NCBI RefSeq assembly: GCF_018257515.1
Contig: NZ_JAERJR010000020.1
Coordinates: forward strand, 1 to 52,312
Reading direction: 5' to 3'
DNA: 52,312 nt
Source of the DNA: Tatumella sp. JGM118
Lineage (GTDB): Bacteria; Pseudomonadota; Gammaproteobacteria; Enterobacterales; Enterobacteriaceae
Under the pieces are notes generated by a model that saw only the letters and a list, made by a program, of their open reading frames with translations, made no database searches and was not told the DNA's origin. A program made the translations under genes and the position numbers. Shown one piece after another: positions 20,642 through 29,263 of this stretch (its first letter is position 1; every line of letters begins with the position of its first letter).

Positions 20642-21925
20642 ATGACAGACAAGAAAGTGACGCTTACCCTGGATGGGGCCGAGCCATTAGAGCTCAATGT
20701 CCTGCGTGGCACACTAGGTCAGCATGTGATAGATGTTCGTGCATTAGGGAACAGCGGGCTATATACCTTCGACCCGGGATATACCTCCACCGCATCCTGT
20801 GAGTCCAGGATAACCTATATCGACGGCGAGGAAGGTATCCTGTTGCATCGGGGTTACCCTATCTCACAGTTAGCAACACATTCGAACTATCTGGAAGTCT
20901 GTTATATTTTGTTATACGGCGAGACCCCGACCCGCGAGGAGTATGAAAAATTCCGCATCTCGGTCACCCGGCATACGATGATCCATGAACAGATCACCCG
21001 GTTATTCCATGGTTTTCGCCGTGATTCGCATCCGATGGCCGTCATGTGTGGCGTTACCGGAGCACTGGCCGCGTTTTATCATGACTCGCTGGACGTGAAT
21101 AATGAACGCCATCGGGAAATTGCCGCCTTCCGTTTGCTGTCTAAAATGCCGACCGTGGCTGCCATGTGTTACAAATATTCCATCGGACAGCCGTTTGTCT
21201 ATCCGCGCAATGATCTGTCATACGCCGGCAATTTTTTACACATGATGTTTGCCACCCCCTGTGAAGAATATGTCGTGAATCCGGTGCTTGAGAAAGCGAT
21301 GGATCGTATCCTGATATTACACGCCGACCATGAACAGAATGCATCGACGTCGACGGTCAGGACGGCAGGCTCTTCAGGCGCGAATCCGTTTGCCTGTATC
21401 GCCGCCGGGATTGCCTCTCTCTGGGGACCTGCGCACGGAGGTGCCAACGAAGCGACGTTACGTATGCTGGAAGAGATTGAGACGGTTGAGCATATCCCTG
21501 AGTTTATTCGCCGTGCGAAAGATAAAAATGACTCTTTCCGTCTGATGGGCTTCGGTCACCGCGTCTATAAGAACTATGACCCACGGGCCACCGTCATGCG
21601 CGAAACCTGCCATGCCGTGCTTAAAGAGCTGGATATGAAAGATAACCTGCTGGAAGTTGCCATGGAACTGGAGCACATTGCGCTGAATGACCCGTATTTT
21701 ATCGAGCGTAAACTCTATCCTAATGTTGATTTCTATTCCGGCTTGATCCTGAAAGCGATGGGGATCCCGACGTCTATGTTTACGGTGATCTTTGCAATGG
21801 CCCGTACCGTCGGCTGGATCGCACACTGGATCGAAATGCATGAAGAGGGAATGAAGATCGCACGTCCACGTCAGTTATATACCGGTTATACGGAACGGGA
21901 GTTCCATACCAATCTCACCGAATAG
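20642..21925 (+). CDS. gltA: Citrate synthase, type II (GltA)
   Basis: 427 aa, the E. coli length. Condenses oxaloacetate and acetyl-CoA. Hexameric, NADH-inhibited type. Catalytic residues His265 ([10 protein letters not shown]), His306 ([14 protein letters not shown]) and Asp363 ([10 protein letters not shown]) are present, as is Cys207 of the NADH-site region (TPCEEY). Strong Shine-Dalgarno AAAGGAGA ahead of the ATG. Divergent from the sdh-suc operon. Confidence 0.98.
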   Translation: MTDKKVTLTLDGAEPLELNVLRGTLGQHVIDVRALGNSGLYTFDPGYTSTASCESRITYIDGEEGILLHRGYPISQLATHSNYLEVCYILLYGETPTREEYEKFRISVTRHTMIHEQITRLFHGFRRDSHPMAVMCGVTGALAAFYHDSLDVNNERHREIAAFRLLSKMPTVAAMCYKYSIGQPFVYPRNDLSYAGNFLHMMFATPCEEYVVNPVLEKAMDRILILHADHEQNASTSTVRTAGSSGANPFACIAAGIASLWGPAHGGANEATLRMLEEIETVEHIPEFIRRAKDKNDSFRLMGFGHRVYKNYDPRATVMRETCHAVLKELDMKDNLLEVAMELEHIALNDPYFIERKLYPNVDFYSGLILKAMGIPTSMFTVIFAMARTVGWIAHWIEMHEEGMKIARPRQLYTGYTEREFHTNLTE

Positions 21926-21937
21926 TACTGACCGCAA

Positions 21938-21963
21938 AACACCTCCCGGACGGAGGTGTTTTT
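21938..21963 (+). terminator. Rho-independent terminator after gltA
   Basis: Perfect 9-bp stem AACACCTCC/GGAGGTGTT with a 5-nt loop followed by TTT, 12 bp past the gltA stop. Confidence 0.88.
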
Positions 21964-22172
21964 CCTTCCGGCCAGACAGTTCCTGTCCTTAATAACGCCC
22001 GACGGAGGCAGGCAGATACCCAATCTCCCGACAATCCCGACAGTAACAGCGGTCTGTCACAAAGGAAGCCATGCAGGGAACAACACGGATCTCAGTGCTC
22101 AGCCCTGCAGGCCAGCCCCGGAAGAGCCTCCGGAACCAGCCAGCCGGTCAGCTCTCCCCTCTTCCGGCCGGA

Positions 22173-23027
22173 TTAGCCGGTGAAGAGTTTCTGTAAAACT
22201 TTACGCATAGGTTCTTTATCTGCCTCTTTATCGAACCAGTAGGTGAGGTTTAATGCGCCCTGATTCACCAGCATGTTTAATCCATTCAGTGTCCGGCAAC
22301 CTTTATCCGCAGCTTTTCGTAAAAGCGCCGTCTGTGGTGGATTCGGAATAACATCAGCAACAAACAACGAGCTTTCCAGACTTTCCGTCTCTATGTCCGG
22401 AATGGCATTCGCATCATCCAGTCCGACCGAGGTCGCATTCACCAGGATATCCGGAAGCGGATCAATCCGTAATCCTGGCGTCCAGGGGGTAAAAGTCGCT
22501 TTAGCCTCAGTATTATCGTTGATCAGATCCACCAGCTCCTGACCTTTTTGCTTATCACGGTTAATAATAGTGATTTCTTTTGCCCCGGCTAATGCCGATT
22601 CCACAGCAATTGCGCGGGCTGCCCCTCCGGCCCCCAGCAAGGCCAGCGTTTTACCTTTGATGTCAATCTGCTCACTTAATGCCTCAACAAATCCCTTGCC
22701 GTCGGTATTCTCTCCCGTCAGTTTACCGTCACGGATAATGACACAGTTAACGGCACCGATGACTTTGGCTGAGGTGCCCAGTTCGTCGATATACTCAATA
22801 ATGGCCTGCTTATTGGGAATGGAGCAGTTAAAGCCCCGCCAGCCCATGGCTTTGGCTCCGGCCACCGCCTGTTCAAGCTGCGCTTTACCGACATCACAAT
22901 TGATATAGCGGGCCGGGATGCCCTGATGCTGGTAGGCAGCTTCCATCACTGCGACGGTGGGATTTTCGGCACAAGGTGAAGAGAAAGAACCGGTCAGGTC
23001 ACTCAGAAAATTTTCTTGTTCAGCCAT
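22173..23027 (-). CDS. Shikimate/quinate dehydrogenase-family protein (AroE-like)
   Basis: 284 aa. Shikimate dehydrogenase superfamily: N-terminal substrate domain with GSFSSPCAENP (serine pair in the S-x-S position), catalytic Lys73 in NCSIPNKQA and Asp109 in GENTDGKGF, then the nucleotide-binding domain with LLGAGGAARAI and NRDKQKGQ, and the C-terminal NGLNMLVNQGALNLTYWF. NVT(V/I)P(H/N)K is the usual form; here it is NCSIPNK. The residue after the Arg of NRD is acidic, so the cofactor preference (NAD versus NADP) is unclear. It is probably not the biosynthetic aroE, which normally lies elsewhere, and its true substrate is unknown. It stands 157 bp downstream of pxpA and could share its transcript. 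Confidence 0.85.
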   Translation of the reverse strand: MAEQENFLSDLTGSFSSPCAENPTVAVMEAAYQHQGIPARYINCDVGKAQLEQAVAGAKAMGWRGFNCSIPNKQAIIEYIDELGTSAKVIGAVNCVIIRDGKLTGENTDGKGFVEALSEQIDIKGKTLALLGAGGAARAIAVESALAGAKEITIINRDKQKGQELVDLINDNTEAKATFTPWTPGLRIDPLPDILVNATSVGLDDANAIPDIETESLESSLFVADVIPNPPQTALLRKAADKGCRTLNGLNMLVNQGALNLTYWFDKEADKEPMRKVLQKLFTG

Positions 23028-23184
23028 CAGAAACTCCTGTTATCAGAATGTTTCTTTAAGCCTCGAACAGAATGGCAGTACTGTCAACGTGACTGCCATT
23101 ACTAATATGAATCATAATATTACCTGCAGGGATGGCCGCGATGCACAGAGCCTGATGTGCCTTTGCGGCCTCCGGGCGGGCAGG

Positions 23185-23922
23185 CTATTGTGCAGTGATT
23201 GTAATATTTTCCCGCTGAAAAGCGGCACATAACTCGCGGGCGAACAACAGTGCATGTTCACCATCGCCATGCAGACAGACCGTCTGCGCGGTAACATGAA
23301 CACGCTCACCACTCACCGCGGTCACCTCTCCCTGTTGTATCATCTGCAGAGTCTGTGTGATGGCCTGACTGGCCTCAGCCAGTAAGGCACCGGGTGCTCC
23401 GCGAGGGACCAGCTCGCCCTGCGCGGTATATCCCCGGTCCGCGAACACTTCCTCACGCGTTGCTAAACCGTAATGCCGCCCCGCGGCAATTAATTCGCTG
23501 CCGGCCAGCCCGACCAGAATCAGACCCGGATCAATCGCGGCGACCGCCCGGGCGATCGCGTCGGCCAGTGGCCTGTCACCCGCCGCCTGGTTATACAGCA
23601 TACCGTGGGGTTTCACATGGGCTAACGCCATACCTTCACTGGCGGCAATGGTTTTTAACGCACCGATCTGATAAAGCTGCTGCGCATAAACCTCCGATGC
23701 CGGTAACGTCATCGCTGTCCGGCCAAAATTCTCACGATCCGGAAACGAAGGATGGGCGCCGACCTGCACCCCGTAGCGTTTTGCCAGTCGTACAGATTGC
23801 AGCATGGTGGACGCATCACCGGCATGAAAACCGCAGGCGATATTGGCTGAGCTGACCAGTTGCAGCAACTGGTCATCGCTGGCTGAGCCTTCGCCCAGGT
23901 CTGCATTTAAGTCTATTTTCAT
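23185..23922 (-). CDS. pxpA: 5-oxoprolinase subunit PxpA
   Basis: 245 aa from [12 protein letters not shown] (244 in E. coli; formerly YbgL, LamB/YcsF family). With PxpBC it cleaves 5-oxoproline (pyroglutamate) to glutamate using ATP, a damage-clearing reaction. Conserved [27 protein letters not shown] and [12 protein letters not shown]. The start is set by the 4-bp ATGA overlap with the end of pxpC and a GAGAG Shine-Dalgarno; an ATG six codons upstream is less likely. Confidence 0.95.
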   Translation of the reverse strand: MKIDLNADLGEGSASDDQLLQLVSSANIACGFHAGDASTMLQSVRLAKRYGVQVGAHPSFPDRENFGRTAMTLPASEVYAQQLYQIGALKTIAASEGMALAHVKPHGMLYNQAAGDRPLADAIARAVAAIDPGLILVGLAGSELIAAGRHYGLATREEVFADRGYTAQGELVPRGAPGALLAEASQAITQTLQMIQQGEVTAVSGERVHVTAQTVCLHGDGEHALLFARELCAAFQRENITITAQ

Positions 23923-24848
23923 CTCTCTGAGAGTCCCCATTTCATCATTTCCAGCACATGCTGCTGGTGTTGTGTGGCCAGTCCTGCGTCTTCAGGGGTA
24001 CAGTGAACAAAATGTATGGGTTCCCCCGGACGGATCTGTGCCAGGTGATAAAGATCCGCCGAAATCACCACCCCAATCCGGGGATACCCCCCGGTCGTCT
24101 GGGCATCCGCCATCAGAACCACCGGTTGCCCGCCATTGGTGACCTGTATCGTACCCGGCAGCACCGCATGGGATAATAATTCCCGGCCGCCCGGCCGGTG
24201 GAGTTGCCGGCCCTGTAAGCGGTAGCCCATCCGGTTACTCTGCGCAGATAAGGTCCAGCCGGTACGCCAGAATGCCTGACCGGATTCGCGGCTGAATTCA
24301 TGGTATTCAGGCCCCGGAATGACCCGCACGCGATTTCCCCACAGTAACTGCCTGACTCCGGCGCTGTGTGAAAACTCCCGGGTCGGCAGATTCAGCGGTA
24401 ACTGATCCCCGTCACGCAGATAGCGTCCCTGCCAGCCACCGAACCCGGCTTTCAGATCCGTACTGACCGATCCCATCACTTCCGGAAGATCAAAGCCGCC
24501 ATTGATCGCCAGGTAGCTTCGTACTCCGCGCAGTGCCCGATGCAATGTCAGCACCTGTCCGGCTCTGGCAAAAATACGCCACCCCGTCCAGACAGGTTTA
24601 CCTTCGAGTTCGGCCTCACAGCCTGCACCGGTCAGAGCAAACCAGCTGTCACGACCAAAACTGAACTGAGCCTGTCCGAACGTTATTTCAAGGACAGCGC
24701 TATTCTCAGGGTTACCTGCCAGCAGATTCGCCGTCTGCATGGCGGGTAAATCCAGGGCTCCGCTCAGGCTGACCCCGGACTGGCTGTAGTGAAAGCGTCC
24801 GGCATCCTGAACCGACGTGGCCATACCGGCCCGCAGAATAGTTAACAT
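23919..24848 (-). CDS. pxpC: 5-oxoprolinase subunit PxpC
   Basis: 309 aa (310 in E. coli; formerly YbgK). Carboxyltransferase-like (AHS2) subunit. [56 protein letters not shown] and [15 protein letters not shown] match the family closely. It overlaps pxpB by 7 bp at its start and pxpA by 4 bp at its end, a tightly coupled operon. Confidence 0.96.
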   Translation of the reverse strand: MLTILRAGMATSVQDAGRFHYSQSGVSLSGALDLPAMQTANLLAGNPENSAVLEITFGQAQFSFGRDSWFALTGAGCEAELEGKPVWTGWRIFARAGQVLTLHRALRGVRSYLAINGGFDLPEVMGSVSTDLKAGFGGWQGRYLRDGDQLPLNLPTREFSHSAGVRQLLWGNRVRVIPGPEYHEFSRESGQAFWRTGWTLSAQSNRMGYRLQGRQLHRPGGRELLSHAVLPGTIQVTNGGQPVVLMADAQTTGGYPRIGVVISADLYHLAQIRPGEPIHFVHCTPEDAGLATQHQQHVLEMMKWGLSER

Positions 24849-25498
24849 TGCCCCTCCTTTTGAGGCACAAAGCGTACGGTATCGCCGGGAGCCAGCAGAA
24901 CCGGAGGCGTACGTTGCGCCGAAAACAGAGATAACGTGGACTGTCCGATAAGCTGCCAGCCCCCCGGTGTCGGTAGCGGATAAATGCCGGTCTGGCTTCC
25001 GCCAATCCCGACACTCCCTGCGGGTACCGAGACCCTGGGTTCAGCCCGGCGCGGGCAGTGAAGACTGACATCCAGCCCGCCCAGATAAGGGAACCCGGGC
25101 TGGAAACCGATAAAATAGACGGTATAGAGCGCAGCACTGTGTCTTTCAATGACCTGCGAGGGAGAGAGCTGGCAATGGCGGGCTACCTCAGCCAGATCCG
25201 GCCCCGCGGCCCCTCCATAGATCACCGGGATAGTGACGGTCCGCGACTCAGGGATAGCCGCAGAGCTGTTTTCCCATTGCTCACGAAGTCCGGCCAGCGC
25301 GGCCCTGCTATCTGCCGGGATAGCCTGCAGAATAACGGTCAGATTATTCATGCCGGGAATGACTTGCCGGACCCCTTGTTCCTTTTCCAGTTGCCGTGCC
25401 ATTCCCCAAATTTTTTGCTGCGATTCAAGGGAGATCGGAGGAGATAACTCCATAACCAGTGCCTGTTCTCCCAGCATGTAATATCTGATTTGCTGCAC
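24842..25498 (-). CDS. pxpB: 5-oxoprolinase subunit PxpB
   Basis: 218 aa from a GTG start, exactly the E. coli length (formerly YbgJ, AHS1/KipI family). Hallmarks: [69 protein letters not shown] and a [10 protein letters not shown]-terminus. The GTG has GGAGG six bases ahead; an ATG five codons upstream overlaps that Shine-Dalgarno and is less likely. First gene of pxpB-pxpC-pxpA. Confidence 0.95.
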   Translation of the reverse strand: MQQIRYYMLGEQALVMELSPPISLESQQKIWGMARQLEKEQGVRQVIPGMNNLTVILQAIPADSRAALAGLREQWENSSAAIPESRTVTIPVIYGGAAGPDLAEVARHCQLSPSQVIERHSAALYTVYFIGFQPGFPYLGGLDVSLHCPRRAEPRVSVPAGSVGIGGSQTGIYPLPTPGGWQLIGQSTLSLFSAQRTPPVLLAPGDTVRFVPQKEGQC

Positions 25499-25727
25499 CA
25501 CCTGCCTCCACATTAAAAACGCAGGCCACTAAAGCCATTGTCGTGCCCGCAGACACCTGTAATTCCGTCCTAACGTTATCCGAAACTGAGGGATTTGTGT
25601 CAACACTTTTAATAATTCAGTGACATACGGTTAAATGATGAAGCCCTCCCCGGGAGAGAAAACGTAATATCTTCAGTGAACAGGGGATGAACGTCGCCGA
25701 TAAAAAGGCTCTATCGAAAAGGCGGTG

Positions 25728-25783
25728 CACTCCGGGTCCCCCACCGGGAAAACCACAGACCATAAGGAATAAACAGGCTGGCC
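25728..25783. repeat. Intergenic direct repeat, copy 1
   Basis: 56 bp, starting CACTCCGGGTCC and ending AAACAGGCTGGCC. It matches copy 2 (25909-25963) with only a handful of differences. The similarity extends about 15 bp further upstream (GAAAA...GTG) in weaker form. Confidence 0.85.
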
Positions 25784-25908
25784 TGAGGGAAACGGCCGTA
25801 TCAGGGAGCAGGAAGAGTATCGCTGGTTTTTACAGCCGGGCAGCAGAAATTACGCGAAAATAAGAGACGCAGTCCGGAAAGGTCCACCCTCTCTGCGAAA
25901 AAAGTGAT

Positions 25909-25963
25909 CACTCCGGGTCCCCACCGGGGAAACCACAGACCATAGGGAGTAAACAGGCTGGCC
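25909..25963. repeat. Intergenic direct repeat, copy 2
   Basis: 55 bp, in the same orientation as copy 1 and 181 bp further on. Shared core: CCGGG, ACCACAGACCATA and TAAACAGGCTGGCC. It is not a REP/BIME or ERIC sequence that I recognise. Confidence 0.85.
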
Positions 25964-26123
25964 GGGAAAGCAAAAACATAAGGATCAGGAGATAAGCCGT
26001 TAAAGCCGTCCTGTAAACGGTAAGCGAACGCTAAGCGGATGATCACTGCCGGTGAAATCAGGATGAACCGGGGCTGGCCCTACCCCGGTGATCTCCGGTG
26101 CGGCCAGCCCCGTAAAGGAAAAC

Positions 26124-26867
26124 TCAGGCCGGGTTGTCGATATCGACAAACGTGACCTGCAAACCGTGCTGTGCGCTCAGCCATTCTCCCAGGGCGCGGA
26201 TACCTCCGCGCTCGGTCGCATGATGACCGGCCGCATAAAAATGAAGGCCACGCTCACGGGCAACGTGGATAGTTTTCTCCGACACCTCACCGGTGATAAA
26301 TGCATCAACACCAAAATCGGCCGCATCATCGATAAAGCCCTGCCCCCCGCCGGTACACCACGCGATACGGGTGATGGTATCGGGGGCATTATCGCCGCTA
26401 TAGAGAGGTTCACGACCCAGCTTATCCTGAATCAGTGCTTTCAGCGCCTCACCGCTCAGCGGCGTGGTCAGTGATCCATAAGGCACCAGCGGAACGATTT
26501 CACCTTCCGGCTGAATACCGAGCAGCTTCGCCAGTTGGGCATTGTTGCCCAACTCAGGATGGGCATCCAGAGGAAGATGCCAGCCATACAGATTGATATC
26601 ATTCAGTAACAGGGTGCGCAGGCGCTGACGCTTCATCCCTTTCACCAGCGGTGACTCATTTTTCCAGAAATAACCATGATGCACGATCACGGCATCTGCC
26701 TGTAATTTTACCGCCTCATCCAGTAAGGCCTGACAGGCGGTCACTCCGGTGACCACCCGATTCACTTCCGGACGGCCTTCAACCTGCAGACCGTTGGGTG
26801 CATAATCGCTGAAACTGTGGCTGTTCAGTTGCTGATGGATCAATTGCTCAAGCCGGGTATTATTCAT
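26124..26867 (-). CDS. ybgI: Nif3-like dinuclear metal hydrolase-family protein YbgI
   Basis: 247 aa from MNNTRLEQLI, the E. coli length. GTP cyclohydrolase 1 type 2/NIF3 family with a toroidal hexamer and dinuclear metal site; the exact substrate is not settled. Visible: DYAPNGLQVEG, metal ligands in VIVHHGYFW, HLPLDAHPELGNN and FYAAGHHATERGG. An ATG four codons upstream overlaps the phrB stop (ATGA) and is the alternative start. Directly follows phrB. Confidence 0.93.
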   Translation of the reverse strand: MNNTRLEQLIHQQLNSHSFSDYAPNGLQVEGRPEVNRVVTGVTACQALLDEAVKLQADAVIVHHGYFWKNESPLVKGMKRQRLRTLLLNDINLYGWHLPLDAHPELGNNAQLAKLLGIQPEGEIVPLVPYGSLTTPLSGEALKALIQDKLGREPLYSGDNAPDTITRIAWCTGGGQGFIDDAADFGVDAFITGEVSEKTIHVARERGLHFYAAGHHATERGGIRALGEWLSAQHGLQVTFVDIDNPA

Positions 26868-26875
26868 GCTGTTTC

Positions 26876-28318
26876 TCATTTTCCGGGGGATGGATTGTGC
26901 TTCCGGGCAGCCTCGTAGGCCTGCAGAGTCGTCTGACGTGCCTGCTTATGATCAACAATCTGTGCCGGATAATCCAGTGTTTTACCCTGTTTTTTCGCCC
27001 AGTTAACCGGATCATGGATAGCCTTATCCGGGACAGAGGACAGCTCCGGGATCCAGCGCCGGATGAAATTACCGGCAGGGTCAAAGCGCTCCCCCTGTAG
27101 CTGCGGGTTAAATATGCGGAAGTACGGTGCAGCATCGGTGCCGGTGGAGGCCGCCCACTGCCAGCCGCCGTTGTTGGCGGCCAGCGAACCATCCAGCAAT
27201 TGCGACATAAAATACCGTTCCCCTTCCCGCCAGTCGATCAGCAGATCCTTCACCAGGAAACTGGCGACAATCATCCGTAGCCGGTTATGCATCCAGCCGG
27301 TTTCGTTCAGCTGCCGCATGGCAGCATCTACCACCGGAAACCCGGTCTTACCCTGTTGCCAGGCCTGTAATTGTTTATCATCTTTCCGCCAGCGGACATG
27401 TGCCGTCCAGTCGGTGAAGGGCTGATGACGACACAATGCCGGGTAGGCCACCAGCAGATGCAGATAAAATTCGCGCCAGAAAATTTCATTCAGCCAGCTG
27501 TAGGCATTCCCGCCGGACAGGGCTTCGGGGTGGTCATGAAGGATACGTAACAGGCACTGCCGGGCCGAAACCTGCCCGGTGGCCAGATACGGAGATAACA
27601 CGCTGGTTCCCGCATGTTCCGGGAAGTCTCTCAGACGATGGTACTCTGTAGCGCCTTGCTGACTGAACTTACGCAGGCGCTGCAGGGCCTCCCGATGGCC
27701 GGGGGGGAAGCTTTCTCTGTCATAGTCGCGGCTCTGCTCACTCAGTGACGGGATATCATCTGCCTGAATATCTGCCGGATGTGCCCGCTTGTCAGGTGCG
27801 GGATAGCACTCCGGAAGTTCACGTGAGAGCATTTTAACCAGAGCTTTGCTGAAGGGTGTATAGACGTTATACATCGTCCCTTTTCCGGTCAGTACGCTGC
27901 CGGGAGGAACCAGGGTTCCGTCATGAAACCCCTGGATCACGATATCCTCTTCCGCGAGTTTCTCCTCTGCCCGCCGGTCACGGCGATGTTCATTCAGTTC
28001 ATATTGGTAGTTATAAAAAACCTGAGAAACCTCATACCGGTGACAGACAGCGGATAACTCTGCCACGCTCTGCGTAAAATCATCACAGGCAGCAAACAAC
28101 AGCGGGATCCCCAGCGCCGTAAGGTCTTCACTCAGGCATTGCAGACTGTCACGAATAAACGACAGCTGGCGGCCGGACACATCGTGCTGCTGCCATTGCC
28201 CCGGAGTGGCAATGTACAGGGCTATCACCCGGGCATCCGCCTGCTGGCAGGCCGCATAGAGTGCAGGATTATCATTCAGACGTAAGTCATTTCTTAGCCA
28301 GACGAGATGAGTCTTCAC
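26876..28318 (-). CDS. phrB: Deoxyribodipyrimidine photolyase (PhrB)
   Basis: 480 aa (472 in E. coli). Repairs UV cyclobutane pyrimidine dimers using FAD and an antenna cofactor under blue light. N-terminal alpha/beta photolyase domain (MKTHLVWLRNDLRLNDNPAL, residues 1-135) and C-terminal FAD domain with WLNEIFWREFYLHLL, TGFPVVDAAMRQLNETGWMH, NRLRMIVASFLVKDL and the NNGGWQWAASTGTDAAPYFR segment. Its start overlaps the upstream DUF1722 gene by 4 bp, so the two are cotranslated. Confidence 0.97.
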   Translation of the reverse strand: MKTHLVWLRNDLRLNDNPALYAACQQADARVIALYIATPGQWQQHDVSGRQLSFIRDSLQCLSEDLTALGIPLLFAACDDFTQSVAELSAVCHRYEVSQVFYNYQYELNEHRRDRRAEEKLAEEDIVIQGFHDGTLVPPGSVLTGKGTMYNVYTPFSKALVKMLSRELPECYPAPDKRAHPADIQADDIPSLSEQSRDYDRESFPPGHREALQRLRKFSQQGATEYHRLRDFPEHAGTSVLSPYLATGQVSARQCLLRILHDHPEALSGGNAYSWLNEIFWREFYLHLLVAYPALCRHQPFTDWTAHVRWRKDDKQLQAWQQGKTGFPVVDAAMRQLNETGWMHNRLRMIVASFLVKDLLIDWREGERYFMSQLLDGSLAANNGGWQWAASTGTDAAPYFRIFNPQLQGERFDPAGNFIRRWIPELSSVPDKAIHDPVNWAKKQGKTLDYPAQIVDHKQARQTTLQAYEAARKHNPSPGK

Positions 28319-29118
28319 AGGTCCTCCGTTTGCAGTGAGATTTCTGCGACAGATGGCAGACGGGGAAAAAGATAACGCTGGGATGACAACCAGCTGTGTG
28401 GGTAGAGAGAAAGGTAGCGCTTCAGTTCTGCCACCGGCGCTGACAGCGGCAATTCTCCGCGACGGTAATTATCGATGAGCGCCGCCAGAGTTTGTCTCTG
28501 CTGCCCGCTGAGATGCGGCCGGAAGTATCCCTGAATATGCATCAGTACATTGGTATGATTTTCACGCGTCGCAGGACAGCTGAGAATTTCCATCAGCTTA
28601 CTGCGATACGCCAGCGCAAAGGCTTCCAGCGATGGCCAGTCAGACATGCCGGCAACCAGCGGCCCTGACTGACGATACAGCGGCTGGGAATGCGCCAGTA
28701 ACTGATACTTATAGCAGGTATGAAACTGCATCAGACGGTTTGCGGTCAGTTCTCCGTCACACAGGGCATCAAATTCCGCACGCACTGCCACTGACTCCAG
28801 AAACTGCTGTCGCTGTTCCGGACGAGCGATAGCCGTTTCATCTGTCAACGGCAGAGAAGGCGCCGGCCCGGACAAGCTTTCATACTCAGTCCGGCTCACC
28901 TGCTGAGACACAATAATCCCGTTGACGGGCCAGAGCGTTAATTTCTGTCGGCTGGTCAGTGGCGGATGCTGTGCATGTTCGCGGTTCACCAGTGACGTAA
29001 AATCCTGTACTGTGATGTGCTTCAGCCGGAACCCGGAAGGTAAACCAGCCGCCAGGCGTGTCATGGCACTGTCCCGGGACTGCGCGGTCAGAACTCCGAT
29101 GAGCGGAGAATAGGTCAT
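28315..29118 (-). CDS. DUF1722 (YbgA-like) protein upstream of photolyase
   Basis: 267 aa from MTYSPLIGVL. The C-terminal part (about residues 105-260) is a DUF1722 domain like E. coli YbgA: LMQFHTCYKYQLLAHSQPLYRQ, HIQGYFRPHLSGQQRQTL and LSLYPHSWLSSQRYLFP. The first 95 residues are not the DUF523 domain often fused to DUF1722 and I do not recognise them. E. coli YbgA has 169 aa and lacks this part. The ATG has GAGG nine bases ahead; a GTG five codons upstream lies inside the palindrome and is less likely. Function unknown; coupling to phrB suggests a role with light or UV repair. Confidence 0.85.
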   Translation of the reverse strand: MTYSPLIGVLTAQSRDSAMTRLAAGLPSGFRLKHITVQDFTSLVNREHAQHPPLTSRQKLTLWPVNGIIVSQQVSRTEYESLSGPAPSLPLTDETAIARPEQRQQFLESVAVRAEFDALCDGELTANRLMQFHTCYKYQLLAHSQPLYRQSGPLVAGMSDWPSLEAFALAYRSKLMEILSCPATRENHTNVLMHIQGYFRPHLSGQQRQTLAALIDNYRRGELPLSAPVAELKRYLSLYPHSWLSSQRYLFPRLPSVAEISLQTEDL

Positions 29119-29153
29119 AAACCTGTACCTCACTTTTAAAGTTGTACAGGTTT
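29119..29153. promoter_or_regulatory. Palindromic operator candidate before the DUF1722-phrB operon
   Basis: Perfect 10-bp arms AAACCTGTAC (29119-29128) and GTACAGGTTT (29144-29153) around a 15-bp AT-rich spacer that is itself nearly palindromic (ACTTTTAAAGT). It directly abuts the start codon. A TATACT on the minus strand at 29156-29161 could be a -10 box just upstream. The layout fits a dimeric regulator that controls the photolyase operon. Confidence 0.7.
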
Positions 29154-29213
29154 GGAGTATAACGCCAATAACAGAAAAGATCTCCCGCTATCGCTTTTCC
29201 CGGTTTTTTCCCC

Positions 29214-29238
29214 AAAAAAAAGCGCCCAACGGGCGCTT
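29214..29238 (-). terminator. Rho-independent terminator after pgm
   Basis: Minus strand: AGCGCCC-GTT-GGGCGCT followed by about eight T, 25 bp past the pgm stop. It separates pgm from the DUF1722-phrB operon. Confidence 0.9.
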
Positions 29239-29263
29239 TGTTCATCTTATCGTCGGACCGCCA

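Larger units (their letters stand above)
25499..26123. other. Intergenic region upstream of pxpB with a duplicated element
   Basis: About 625 bp without a believable gene. It holds the pxp promoter next to the operon and, further away, two copies of a 55-56 bp element. An 81-codon open frame on the minus strand (25801-26046) runs through one copy but shows no family features. Confidence 0.6.

Noticed and set aside
25801-26046. 81-codon frame through the duplicated intergenic element
   Set aside because: Contains the translation of the repeat but no known domain and no convincing Shine-Dalgarno; treated as non-coding repeat.
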